A DNA stretch of 50,823 nt from an uncultured Mycoplasmatota bacterium (GCA_947574215.1 CANPIX010000006.1:1-50823); one strand, 5' to 3'; positions 30,448-39,097 are shown, counted from the stretch's first letter. Numbers and translations: made by a program. The notes: a model not told the origin generated them from the sequence alone.

Positions 30448-31737
30448 TTATAAAGTTTCTATTGTTTCGGTTGTATCTACTTGTATCTCTTCTGTCTTTC
30501 CCATTAGAGCATTTTTTATAGCAGTATCTTCACTACCTAAATCATCATCAATATCAATAACTCTTAAAATTTCTTCAAAACTGGTTTGACCTTCCATGAT
30601 TTTTGTTAAACCATCTTCTAAAAGTGTTATAGTACCATTTTTGGCATATACAAGCTTTCTTAACTCTTCTTTTCGGACATTATTTGTTATAGCGTCTCGT
30701 ATATTTTGATTAATAACCAATACTTCTTGAACCGCAACACGTCCTTTATAACCTTGGTAACATTTGTCACATCCTACAGGCGCGTATATGTCGGTGATGT
30801 CCATATTAAGAACTTGTTTAAATACATTTTTTTCATAGGGGGTAGCAGGTCTTGAAGTACGACATTTTGGACAAAGTCTTTTTACCAATCTTTGGCTAAT
30901 AACTCCTGTTAAAGCAGAACCTAATAAATATCTTTCAACTTCCATATCTAATAATCTTTCGATTGTGTTTAACGAATTATTTGTATGGATAGTAGATAAA
31001 ACTAAATGTCCTGTGATGGAAGCACGAACAGCGATTCTAGCGGTTTCATCATCACGAATTTCTCCAATCATTATAACATTTGGATCTTGTCTTAATATAC
31101 TACGTAATGCATTAGCAAATGTAAGCCCGATTTCACTCATCGTTTGAACTTGATTGATTCCAGCTAATTTCATTTCTACGGGATCCTCAACCGTAATAAT
31201 GTTTCTCTCTGTAGTATTTAATATTTGTAGCATGGAGTAAACGGTTGTAGATTTTCCTGTACCCGTAGCTCCAGTAATTAAAAGAATACCATTTGGTTCA
31301 TTGATTAACTTTTGTACTTTTTCTAAGTTTTTTGCAGAAAAACCTAAAGACTCTAATCCGTTAGTACTCATTTTATAATCCAAAATACGAATTACAACTT
31401 TTTCACCGTAGACAGTGGGTAAAGTGGAAACACGTAAATCTAAATCGTCGTCTTGAATCAGGTTTTTAATGGCGCCATCTTGTGGTAGACGAGATTCTGT
31501 TATATTCATTCCTGAAATAATTTTGATTCGCGTAATCATTGGATTTTTTACAGATTCAGGAACAACTGCGTAATTTATTAATTCTCCATCAATACGAATT
31601 CTTACGTTTAGCACTGTAGGTGTTGGGTCAAAATGGATGTCACTCGCATTTTTTTTAGCAGCGTCTAAAACCATCTCATTTACAATATCCACTACAGGTA
31701 ATTTTTCATAATCGTATTCTTTAAACATATTTATCAC
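30448..31737 (-). CDS. pilB: Type II secretion/type IV pilus assembly ATPase PilB/GspE-type
   Basis: Walker A LLITGATGTGKSTTVYSML, IGEIRDDETARIAVRASITGHLVLSTIHTN, CPKC...GCDKC. Confidence 0.95.
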   Translation of the reverse strand: MINMFKEYDYEKLPVVDIVNEMVLDAAKKNASDIHFDPTPTVLNVRIRIDGELINYAVVPESVKNPMITRIKIISGMNITESRLPQDGAIKNLIQDDDLDLRVSTLPTVYGEKVVIRILDYKMSTNGLESLGFSAKNLEKVQKLINEPNGILLITGATGTGKSTTVYSMLQILNTTERNIITVEDPVEMKLAGINQVQTMSEIGLTFANALRSILRQDPNVIMIGEIRDDETARIAVRASITGHLVLSTIHTNNSLNTIERLLDMEVERYLLGSALTGVISQRLVKRLCPKCRTSRPATPYEKNVFKQVLNMDITDIYAPVGCDKCYQGYKGRVAVQEVLVINQNIRDAITNNVRKEELRKLVYAKNGTITLLEDGLTKIMEGQTSFEEILRVIDIDDDLGSEDTAIKNALMGKTEEIQVDTTETIETL

Positions 31738-31811
31738 TAATCCTCTTTATTCTTTATTATTATATAATAGAAATGAGAAACTTACAAGAAAAAAACCTAA
31801 ATTATTAGGTT

Positions 31812-31913
31812 TTATCGAGCGGAGAGCATATATCCAATTAAAGTAGCAAATATGCTGCCAACCATTAACAAAAGCATTATCCATACAAGAATTTTTCTTG
31901 TTCTTTTTTTCAT
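31812..31913 (-). CDS. Prli42-like single-TM miniprotein (33 aa), not in supplied ORF track
   Basis: Translation MKKRTRKILVWIMLLLMVGSIFATLIGYMLSAR; ggtg SD upstream; resembles stressosome-associated Prli42. Confidence 0.65.
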   Translation of the reverse strand: MKKRTRKILVWIMLLLMVGSIFATLIGYMLSAR

Positions 31914-31990
31914 GTATTTCACCTCTAATATTCATAAATTTAACATATTTTTTTGAATAAGTAAATATGATTAAAAAAAGGGAGATGTTT

Positions 31991-32560
31991 ATGAAAACAA
32001 TTTGGACAAGCCTAAAAAAGCATAAATCTTTATTTTTATTTCTATCCATTCTTTTTCTATTTGGATTTGTTACAGGAATTCTTTTTTATTTTAAACAAGA
32101 GGCTTCTGTTAAAGAAACAATTTTACTTTCTTTAAATAATTTATTTCAAGAAAATGTTTTTCCTATCAAAAATATTTTTTATCATTTTATTATTTTAATG
32201 ATTATTTGTTCTACTTTATTTTGTTTTATTGGTTTGCCTTTATTAATTTTTTATATTTTTTTTGAAAGCATCACCATTGGTTTTCTTTTTCCTATTTTTT
32301 TCTCGTTATTTAAAATTAATGCAATTTTTTATTTTTCGTTGTATTTTCTTTTGATAAAATTTTTTTTCTTATTTTTTTTGTTTTTATTCTTTGTAAAATC
32401 ATTTCGCTATATAAAAAGTTATCTATCTTGCTTAAAGAGAAAAAGCTATGATTTTGTTAAAAATCTAAAATACGTTGCTATTCTTATTTTAATCATCTTA
32501 ATTAACGATTTGTTTGTGTATTTTGTATCCAATCGTATTCTTATTTTTCTTTTAGGCTAA
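31991..32560 (+). CDS. SpoIIM-like/DUF95 integral membrane protein
   Basis: Polytopic ~190 aa; KHKSLFLFLSILFLFGFVTGILFYF N-terminus, ITIGFLFPIFFSLF; SD ggag before 31991. Confidence 0.55.
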   Translation: MKTIWTSLKKHKSLFLFLSILFLFGFVTGILFYFKQEASVKETILLSLNNLFQENVFPIKNIFYHFIILMIICSTLFCFIGLPLLIFYIFFESITIGFLFPIFFSLFKINAIFYFSLYFLLIKFFFLFFLFLFFVKSFRYIKSYLSCLKRKSYDFVKNLKYVAILILIILINDLFVYFVSNRILIFLLG

Positions 32561-32630
32561 ACTAAAAAATATAAATCTTTTATTTTTATTTTTTTCCTGC
32601 TATAATAAATGTTGAATTTAGGTGGTTTAT

Positions 32631-33734
32631 ATGACAAAAGTAATTGTTGGCATATCAGGAGGAGTGGATTCAGCAGTTGCTGCCTATTTATTGCAAAAAA
32701 AAGGGTATGAAGTTGAAGGTCTTTTTATGCGAAATTGGGATAGTATGCTAAATAACGATATTAATGGAAATCCAAATATTAATAACAGAATTTGTCCACA
32801 AGAACAAGATTATAATGATGCTTTAGAAACTTGTAAAATTTTAAATATTCCGCTTCATCGTGTAGATTTTATTAAAGAATATTGGGATTATGTCTTTTCT
32901 TACTTTTTAAAAGAATTGGAAAAGGGACGAACACCGAATCCTGATTTAATGTGTAATAAATATATTAAATTTGATTTATTTAAAAAAGAAGCGAATCGAC
33001 TAGGAGCGGATTTTATAGCAACTGGTCATTATGCAAGATGTGAAGAGAATAAATTATTACGAGGTGTTGATCAAAATAAAGATCAAAGCTATTTTTTGGC
33101 TAAGATTTCAAAACAGCAATTGGAAAATGTTTTGTTTCCTGTTGGAGAACTTAAAAAAAATGAAGTTCGAAAAATTGCTTTAGAAATTGGCTTAAATGTT
33201 GCAGAAAAAAAAGACTCAACGGGAATTTGCTTTATTGGAGAACGCAATTATCAAGAATTTATTAAAAATTATCTAAAACCAAATCCTGGACCTATTTTGA
33301 ATGTAGAAACAAAAGAACAAATTGGAATACACAATGGATTAATGAATTATACAATTGGTCAAAGAAGAAATGTTGGAATTAGTGGAAACGATAAACGCCA
33401 TTATGTATGTGGTAAAGATATTCATAATAATATTTTATATGTTGCATTTGGAGATAGTGAATTTTTGTATAGTGATATGTGTATTTTAGAAGATATTAAT
33501 TTTATTAGTGATAAGCGTCCAAAGAATTGTACGGCTAAATTTCGTTACCGAGGAGAAGATTATACCGTTTCATTAGAATATATTGATGAAACACATATTA
33601 AGGTATTTTATCCAGAAAGAGTAAAAGCTGTTACACCTGGACAAGCTTGTGTATTTTATTTAGAAGAAGAATGTTTAGGTAGCGGAATTATTAAAGAAAT
33701 TTATAAAAATGGAGAAAAATTATTTTATTTGTAA
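32631..33734 (+). CDS. mnmA: tRNA-specific 2-thiouridylase
   Basis: VIVGISGGVDSAVAAYLLQKKGYEVEGLFMRNWD, TPNPDLMCNKYIKF, ATGHYAR, DSTGICFIGER. Confidence 0.97.
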   Translation: MTKVIVGISGGVDSAVAAYLLQKKGYEVEGLFMRNWDSMLNNDINGNPNINNRICPQEQDYNDALETCKILNIPLHRVDFIKEYWDYVFSYFLKELEKGRTPNPDLMCNKYIKFDLFKKEANRLGADFIATGHYARCEENKLLRGVDQNKDQSYFLAKISKQQLENVLFPVGELKKNEVRKIALEIGLNVAEKKDSTGICFIGERNYQEFIKNYLKPNPGPILNVETKEQIGIHNGLMNYTIGQRRNVGISGNDKRHYVCGKDIHNNILYVAFGDSEFLYSDMCILEDINFISDKRPKNCTAKFRYRGEDYTVSLEYIDETHIKVFYPERVKAVTPGQACVFYLEEECLGSGIIKEIYKNGEKLFYL

Positions 33735-33752
33735 CTTTACATTCATTTACAC

Positions 33753-33780
33753 TTGACAAAAAAGTGTTAAATGATATAAT
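33753..33780 (+). promoter_or_regulatory. consensus sigma-A promoter TTGACA-N16-TATAAT upstream of the HTH gene
   Basis: Exact -35 at 33753-33758 and exact -10 at 33775-33780. Confidence 0.85.
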
Positions 33781-33809
33781 TTAAATGTAAAATCAAGGAG
33801 GTACACTAG

Positions 33810-34586
33810 ATGAATCGATTGAATGAATTGTTACAAGAATTAGGAATATCAAAAGTTAGACTTGCTAAATACTTAGGTGTTAGTCGTCAGATGGTTTATA
33901 ATTATTTGGAATTGGATGATATAAACAAATGGCCTAAAGAAAAGAAGATTTTATTATATAAGTTATTGGACATAGAAGATGGAGAAGAAGGGACTATTAA
34001 AGCCATCAAAGTAACTACAGATTATTTAATGAGTGTAGAATCTAGATTAAATCAAGGCGTTAAAAATTCTAGTGATATGGATAGTTATTTTGATATGAAA
34101 GGTTTAAATAAAGAAGAACAAACTTTGCTTGCGGATTTGACTTATTTATTAAAAGAAAAATTATTGGATGAAAGCAAAAAAGAAGAAAATTATTATGCGA
34201 TTCAATATTTATATCATATGATGCAATCTATAGATAATGTTCCTGAGATTAAATATATTTTTGGATATATGTCTAAAACAACAGGTTTTATTAATCCAGA
34301 AGATTATAAATTTGATGAGGACAAACAATTTATTTTTGAAGGTATTTTGTATTCCGCTTTGACTTTGTATAACAATGGTGGCGCCAGTCGTAGCAAATTA
34401 GCTGAAAGTCATAAACGTTTTGTAAAAGAAATTGAACAAAAAAATGAAGAAAAATTAAGTCGAACTCAGCAATTAAATACCATTAAAATTCAAGCATTAA
34501 AAGAATTAGGATATACGGAAATAAATGAATCCAATGCACAAGAAGTAATTGAAAAAATAGCTGAAATTGAATCAAGAAAGGTATAA
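33810..34586 (+). CDS. HTH (XRE-like) DNA-binding protein
   Basis: LNELLQELGISKVRLAKYLGVSRQMVYNYLELDD HTH; helical C-terminal region. Confidence 0.75.
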   Translation: MNRLNELLQELGISKVRLAKYLGVSRQMVYNYLELDDINKWPKEKKILLYKLLDIEDGEEGTIKAIKVTTDYLMSVESRLNQGVKNSSDMDSYFDMKGLNKEEQTLLADLTYLLKEKLLDESKKEENYYAIQYLYHMMQSIDNVPEIKYIFGYMSKTTGFINPEDYKFDEDKQFIFEGILYSALTLYNNGGASRSKLAESHKRFVKEIEQKNEEKLSRTQQLNTIKIQALKELGYTEINESNAQEVIEKIAEIESRKV

Positions 34587-34783
34587 ACACCTTTTTTATT
34601 TTATCAAATCTTCAATTTCGCATAATATATGTTATGTTAACTTCTTGTTTTCAAATAGATAGACTTGTCTCTCTTTTTATCTTTGTTTCAAAACATTACA
34701 AAAATTAGTTATAACTTTAAACATAAACGATAAAGATTTAGCAACTATATAAGAACACAAAAAAAAGAAAATAAGCAGTAAAC

Positions 34784-34919
34784 TTGCATATTTTCTAAAA
34801 ATGTGTATAATATATAACAGGACAAACAAAAAGAGACATACTTGATTTCGAAGGTTAGGTATTCTCAGTCCATAATGGTTTTGGAACACCTATTCAGTGA
34901 TGAGTAGGTGTTCTTTTTT
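34784..34919 (+). ncRNA. predicted small RNA (promoter + Rho-independent terminator), candidate antitoxin RNA
   Basis: TTGCAT-N16-TATAAT (34784-34811) then no ORF, terminator GAACACCTA...TAGGTGTTC-TTTTTT (34884-34919). Confidence 0.6.
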
Positions 34920-34992
34920 AATGGTTTTTTGGTGGATTCGTAATCTTGTTTATTAAGACTAAAATAACGATAAGAGCAACTAAGTACTCCAT
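34918..34992 (-). CDS. 24-aa hydrophobic peptide, candidate type I toxin (not in supplied ORF track)
   Basis: MEYLVALIVILVLINKITNPPKNH: one TM segment + short polar tail; AGAGG-N5-ATG; own promoter and structured 5' UTR. Confidence 0.5.
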   Translation of the reverse strand: MEYLVALIVILVLINKITNPPKNH

Positions 34993-35011
34993 TATATCCT
35001 CTCATAGGACC

Positions 35012-35047
35012 ACCTCCCTCCTGTATTTTAAAAATAAGGAGGGAGGT
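35012..35047 (-). promoter_or_regulatory. SD-sequestering hairpin in candidate toxin 5' UTR
   Basis: ACCTCCCTCCT-N14-AGGAGGGAGGT perfect 11-bp stem on the minus strand; 3' arm is a strong SD. Confidence 0.7.
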
Positions 35048-35082
35048 TAAAACACCTAACGTATCAAATACATCTCTAAACC

Positions 35083-35112
35083 ATTACAATACATAAATTG
35101 ACAAAATGACAA
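35083..35112 (-). promoter_or_regulatory. putative minus-strand promoter TTGTCA-N18-TGTAAT
   Basis: Reverse complement of TGACAA (35107-35112) and ATTACA (35083-35088). Confidence 0.5.
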
Positions 35113-35135
35113 TAAAAAAAAGATATTTATATCTT
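35113..35135 (-). terminator. terminator of the PuuD-like gene
   Basis: Minus strand AAGATAT-AA-ATATCTT followed by T-run. Confidence 0.65.
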
Positions 35136-35161
35136 ATTGATAATTCGTTTAATTAAGTGCT

Positions 35162-35800
35162 TTATAAAACCGTATAAAAGTAATCAAACAGTCTTTTTGA
35201 ATATATATTTTTGCTTAAACTTTCTGGATGCCATTCTACACCGATAAAGAATGTTTTGCTAGAATCTTCTACAGCTTCAATCACTAAATCATTAGAAATA
35301 GCACTTATGGCTAGATTGGTTGTAGTAACGCGCTCACTATGACGACTATTGACTAAAATAACTGGTTCTTTTATTATTTCGTATAATTTACTGCCTTTTT
35401 TAATCTTTATTTCATGTACATATTCTTCTTCACTTTGATGATTCTTATTTTTGACTATTTCTAAATCTCCTTCAAAAACTAGAGACATTGTTTGCATTCC
35501 AAAACATATGCCTAATGTAGGAATATTAGAATCATACAAATATTTGACTATTTTCAAATCTATATCATGAACTTCTCCCCCACCGCCTGGAATAATAATG
35601 CCATCACATTTTTGAATTAAATTTATAGCTCTTTCAAATTCATCAAATTCGTTATTTCCGAAATCAATGGGAATGCAAATAACTTCCATAGAATATTTCC
35701 GTAAAAATGTTATTAAATCCTTTCGAATTGCTAACAAATCTTTATTTGAAATACTTTTAAATTCTCTTAAAATAATTCCTATTCTTTTCAAAAAAAACAC
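35162..35800 (-). CDS. Class I glutamine amidotransferase / PuuD-like gamma-glutamyl hydrolase (C26)
   Basis: GIIIPGGGGEVHDID, PTLGICFGMQTMSL nucleophile elbow, VNSRHSERV, FFIGVEWHPE. Confidence 0.85.
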   Translation of the reverse strand: MFFLKRIGIILREFKSISNKDLLAIRKDLITFLRKYSMEVICIPIDFGNNEFDEFERAINLIQKCDGIIIPGGGGEVHDIDLKIVKYLYDSNIPTLGICFGMQTMSLVFEGDLEIVKNKNHQSEEEYVHEIKIKKGSKLYEIIKEPVILVNSRHSERVTTTNLAISAISNDLVIEAVEDSSKTFFIGVEWHPESLSKNIYSKRLFDYFYTVL

Positions 35801-35806
35801 CCTTTC

Positions 35807-36559
35807 TTAAAAACAAAAATGATTTATGATCAATAATACTATACCAGTAACCATTCCAAAATAAAATAATTTATGTTCTTTATACTTTCTAATTTCAGGA
35901 TAAATTTCTTCAATAGAAATTGTAATCATAATTCCAGCAACCAATAATAAAATTACGCTTATAAAAGTATCTGTAATTAAATTTTTGAATAAGAGAAATG
36001 CAAGAATAGCACCAAATGGTTCTGCAAGGCCTGAAATAAAGGCTTTTTTTATAGCTTCTCTCTTATTGCCTGTTGCATAATAAATGGGTACCGCTATACT
36101 AATTCCTTCAGGAATATTGTGCAACATAATAGCAATGCCTAATTTAATTCCTAAATCTATATCTTGGTATGCACTTAAAAATGTAGCAATACCTTCTGGA
36201 AAGTTATGAAGCATTAACGCTAGCATACTTAATATTCCAAGTTTATATAAATTAGTCGTATTTTTCTTTTGATTATCTATAAATTTAGTGAAAATTTTAA
36301 TAAGAATAACTCCAATAATAAAAGAGATAATACTTATTAATATGCCTTTACTAATGTTTTGTTTTAAAAGTTGAAATAATGACTCTGGAATTAATTCTGT
36401 AATACTAATTCCTATCATGATAGCTATGGAAAAAGATAGACAAAAAGTTATAAATTTATTAATATTCTTGCTTCTAATCTTAAAAAAGATTACTAAGGCT
36501 CCCAAAGTAGTCGATAAACCTGCAATGGTAGAAATTAACAAAGGACCAATAATTTCCAT
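35807..36559 (-). CDS. ZIP family metal transporter
   Basis: ALMLHNFPEGIATFLSAYQD and IAIMLHNIPEGISIAVPIYYATGNKREA signature helices. Confidence 0.92.
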   Translation of the reverse strand: MEIIGPLLISTIAGLSTTLGALVIFFKIRSKNINKFITFCLSFSIAIMIGISITELIPESLFQLLKQNISKGILISIISFIIGVILIKIFTKFIDNQKKNTTNLYKLGILSMLALMLHNFPEGIATFLSAYQDIDLGIKLGIAIMLHNIPEGISIAVPIYYATGNKREAIKKAFISGLAEPFGAILAFLLFKNLITDTFISVILLLVAGIMITISIEEIYPEIRKYKEHKLFYFGMVTGIVLLIINHFCF

Positions 36560-36629
36560 AGTATCACCATTACAATTTATGAATTAAGTCCTTTAAAAAG
36601 TACATAATACTAATGGGAGGTAAAGAATT

Positions 36630-36776
36630 ATGGAAAGAAATAATAATACTAATTCTCGTAATAGTAGAAATTCTAATAGCAATTCTAGAACTCATAATAA
36701 TAGACAAAATAATCAAAAACAAAATGAAAATTCTAGAAATAATAGAAAATCTAGTAAAAACGAACAAAGTCGTTAA
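36630..36776 (+). CDS. 48-aa Asn/Ser/Arg-rich low-complexity miniprotein (not in supplied ORF track)
   Basis: gggagg SD, ATG 36630: MERNNNTNSRNSRNSNSNSRTHNNRQNNQKQNENSRNNRKSSKNEQSR, followed by a strong terminator. Confidence 0.6.
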   Translation: MERNNNTNSRNSRNSNSNSRTHNNRQNNQKQNENSRNNRKSSKNEQSR

Positions 36777-36831
36777 TAGAATTTAATTATTCGTTAAATT
36801 CTTAAATTCTGTACGATTTATAGTGCAGATT

Positions 36832-36857
36832 AACCTAGTGGAAACACTAGGTTTTTT
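36832..36857 (+). terminator. Rho-independent terminator downstream of N/S/R-rich miniprotein
   Basis: AACCTAGTG-GAAA-CACTAGGTT-TTTT. Confidence 0.88.
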
Positions 36858-36889
36858 ATTTGATTACCTACTTAAATGAAGATAGATTA

Positions 36890-37777
36890 TTAATTTTTTT
36901 CTTTTTTGGCATGTGGATGTTTTTCATATTCGCTTTTTATTTTTTCATTTACCACATGTGTATAGATTTCCGTGGTAGATAAATCACTATGACCTAAAAG
37001 TTCTTGAATAATACGTAAATCGGCTCCATGACTAAGTAAATGAGTCGCGTAAGAATGCCTTAAGGTATGTGGGCTTATTTCCTTTTCTATTCCTTGTATT
37101 TTGGCAATTTGTTTTAAATTTTTAAAAAATCCTTGTCTCGTGATCGCATTTCCAAAATTATTGATAAATAAATATTCACTCGTTTTATTTTTTAGTAATC
37201 CGTTTCGATATTCGTTGATGTATATTCGTAAATATTTTTCACAAATTTCACTAATGGGACAAATTCGCTCTTTACTCCCCTTCCCCATAACTCGTATTAA
37301 ATCTTCATCTAAATGAATATTATTAAGTTTTAAGTTTACTAATTCACTTACTCGTATTCCAGTTGCATACAGTAGCTCTAACATAGCTTTATTACGATAA
37401 TCAAAGGGTGTATTTAAAGAAAAATCCAACAGCTTGTATACTTCTTCTTCTGTTAAGTAGTGAGGCAAAGATTTTCCTATTTTTGGCTGTTTTATAGTTT
37501 CACAAGGATTAATTTTTAATAACTCTTCATAGACTAAAAATTGATAGAAATTTCGTAGAACGGTAATGTAATGCGCTCTACTTTTTTCAGCCATCGAGTT
37601 ATTAAATTTTAAATATTGTTCAATATCCTTTTTAGTTACTTCTTTTATACTTTTTCCTTTAATAAATTCCTCAAAACGATTTAAGTTATCTTGATAGGAA
37701 AAAATCGTATTTTTAGATAATTTTCTTTCAAATCGCAAAGAATCTAAATATTTTGTATAATATTCTTGATTGGTCAT
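36890..37777 (-). CDS. xerD: Tyrosine recombinase XerC/XerD
   Basis: LLYATGIRVSELVNLKLNNI, HTLRHSYATHLLSHGADLRIIQELLGHSDLSTTEIYTHV. Confidence 0.93.
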   Translation of the reverse strand: MTNQEYYTKYLDSLRFERKLSKNTIFSYQDNLNRFEEFIKGKSIKEVTKKDIEQYLKFNNSMAEKSRAHYITVLRNFYQFLVYEELLKINPCETIKQPKIGKSLPHYLTEEEVYKLLDFSLNTPFDYRNKAMLELLYATGIRVSELVNLKLNNIHLDEDLIRVMGKGSKERICPISEICEKYLRIYINEYRNGLLKNKTSEYLFINNFGNAITRQGFFKNLKQIAKIQGIEKEISPHTLRHSYATHLLSHGADLRIIQELLGHSDLSTTEIYTHVVNEKIKSEYEKHPHAKKEKN

Positions 37778-37891
37778 ATTGTCACTCTATTCTATTTAAA
37801 GTATAAAAAAAAATTTATTATCTGTCAATTTTGTATGTTTGTTTAAAAAAAATTGGCGATAGATATGCTATAATAACTAAAGGTGATTTTT

Positions 37892-39097
37892 ATGGAACTT
37901 TTGTCGAATACATTAAGACCAAGTAAGCTCAGTGAAGTAATTGGCCAATCTCATTTAGTTGGTGAAGATAAAATATTATCCAATATGGTTAAAAATAAAA
38001 AAATATTTTCTTTTATTTTGTATGGAAAGCCTGGTATTGGGAAAACTTCAATTGCGAATGCAATAGTAAATGAACTTGGAATGAAACATCGTTTTTTAAA
38101 CGCAACTATTAATAATAAAAAAGATTTTGATATTGTGATTGAAGAAGCCAAAATGAACGGAGAAATGATCGTTATTATTGATGAAATTCACCGTATGAAT
38201 AAAGACAAACAAGATTTGCTTTTACCTTATATTGAGAGTGGCTTGATTCTTTTAATTGGACTAACTACTTCCAATCCCTATCACAAGATTAATCCTGCTA
38301 TTCGTAGTCGAGTGCAAATATTTGAACTTCATGAATTGACAACCGAAGATATTGTATTGGGTTTAAAGCGTGGCTGTAAGAATTTGGAAGATATTGAAAT
38401 TGATCAAGAGACGCTTGAATATATCGCTACTCTTTCCTCAGGAGATTTTCGTAGTGCTTTAAATTTATTAGAAGTGAGTTATTATTCTACAAAAGAAGAT
38501 AAAAAAGTAAGTATTGATTTAGTGAAAGCTATTAATAGCAAGCCTGTGTTTTTTCATGATAAAAACGAAGATGGACATTATGATGTTTTAAGCGCGTTTC
38601 AAAAATCTATTCGAGGAAGTGATGTTGATGCTTCTCTACACTATTTGGCACGCCTAATTGAGGCAGGAGATTTAGATAGTATTTATAGAAGAATGAGTGT
38701 AATTGCTTATGAAGATATTGGACTTGCTAACCCTTCTATTGGACCAAAAGTAATGGCTGCGATTCATGCAAGCGAATTAGTAGGTCTTCCAGAAGCTCGT
38801 ATTCCACTAGGTGTTGTTGTAACTGAAATGGCTTTGTCTCCAAAAAGCAATAGTGCTTATCTTGCTATTAACGCTGCCATTAATGATATACATATTGGAA
38901 ATACAGGAAATGTTCCCAATCACATTAAAACAAGCAGTACAACCTATAAATATCCTCATGATTATAAGAATGATTGGGTGTATCAAGAATATTTACCTGA
39001 ACCATTAAAAGGTAAAAAGTATTATCACAATAAAAGAAATAAGGTTGAAGACAATATGAATAAATTGTATAATGAAATGAAAGGTGGTAATGAATAA
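37892..39097 (+). CDS. rarA: Replication-associated recombination protein A (AAA+)
   Basis: LRPSKLSEVIGQSHLVGEDKIL, GKPGIGKTSIANAI, IDEIHRMNKDKQDLLLPYIESG, YEDIGLANP. Confidence 0.95.
   Translation: MELLSNTLRPSKLSEVIGQSHLVGEDKILSNMVKNKKIFSFILYGKPGIGKTSIANAIVNELGMKHRFLNATINNKKDFDIVIEEAKMNGEMIVIIDEIHRMNKDKQDLLLPYIESGLILLIGLTTSNPYHKINPAIRSRVQIFELHELTTEDIVLGLKRGCKNLEDIEIDQETLEYIATLSSGDFRSALNLLEVSYYSTKEDKKVSIDLVKAINSKPVFFHDKNEDGHYDVLSAFQKSIRGSDVDASLHYLARLIEAGDLDSIYRRMSVIAYEDIGLANPSIGPKVMAAIHASELVGLPEARIPLGVVVTEMALSPKSNSAYLAINAAINDIHIGNTGNVPNHIKTSSTTYKYPHDYKNDWVYQEYLPEPLKGKKYYHNKRNKVEDNMNKLYNEMKGGNE

Noticed and set aside
31747-32049. Minus-strand ORF 100 aa
   Set aside because: Overlaps SpoIIM-like gene start and the better-supported 33-aa Prli42-like ORF in another frame
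34677-34889. Minus-strand ORF 70 aa
   Set aside because: Lies across the predicted small RNA; no SD, no family resemblance, composition typical of AT-rich non-coding DNA
34918-35047. Hairpin before the 24-aa ORF considered as a riboswitch or attenuator for the PuuD-like gene
   Set aside because: It lies downstream of the PuuD-like CDS and its terminator on the minus strand, so it cannot be that gene's leader
36570-36767. Minus-strand ORF 65 aa (Ile/Ser-rich)
   Set aside because: Is the antisense of the N/S/R-rich miniprotein, which has the SD and terminator
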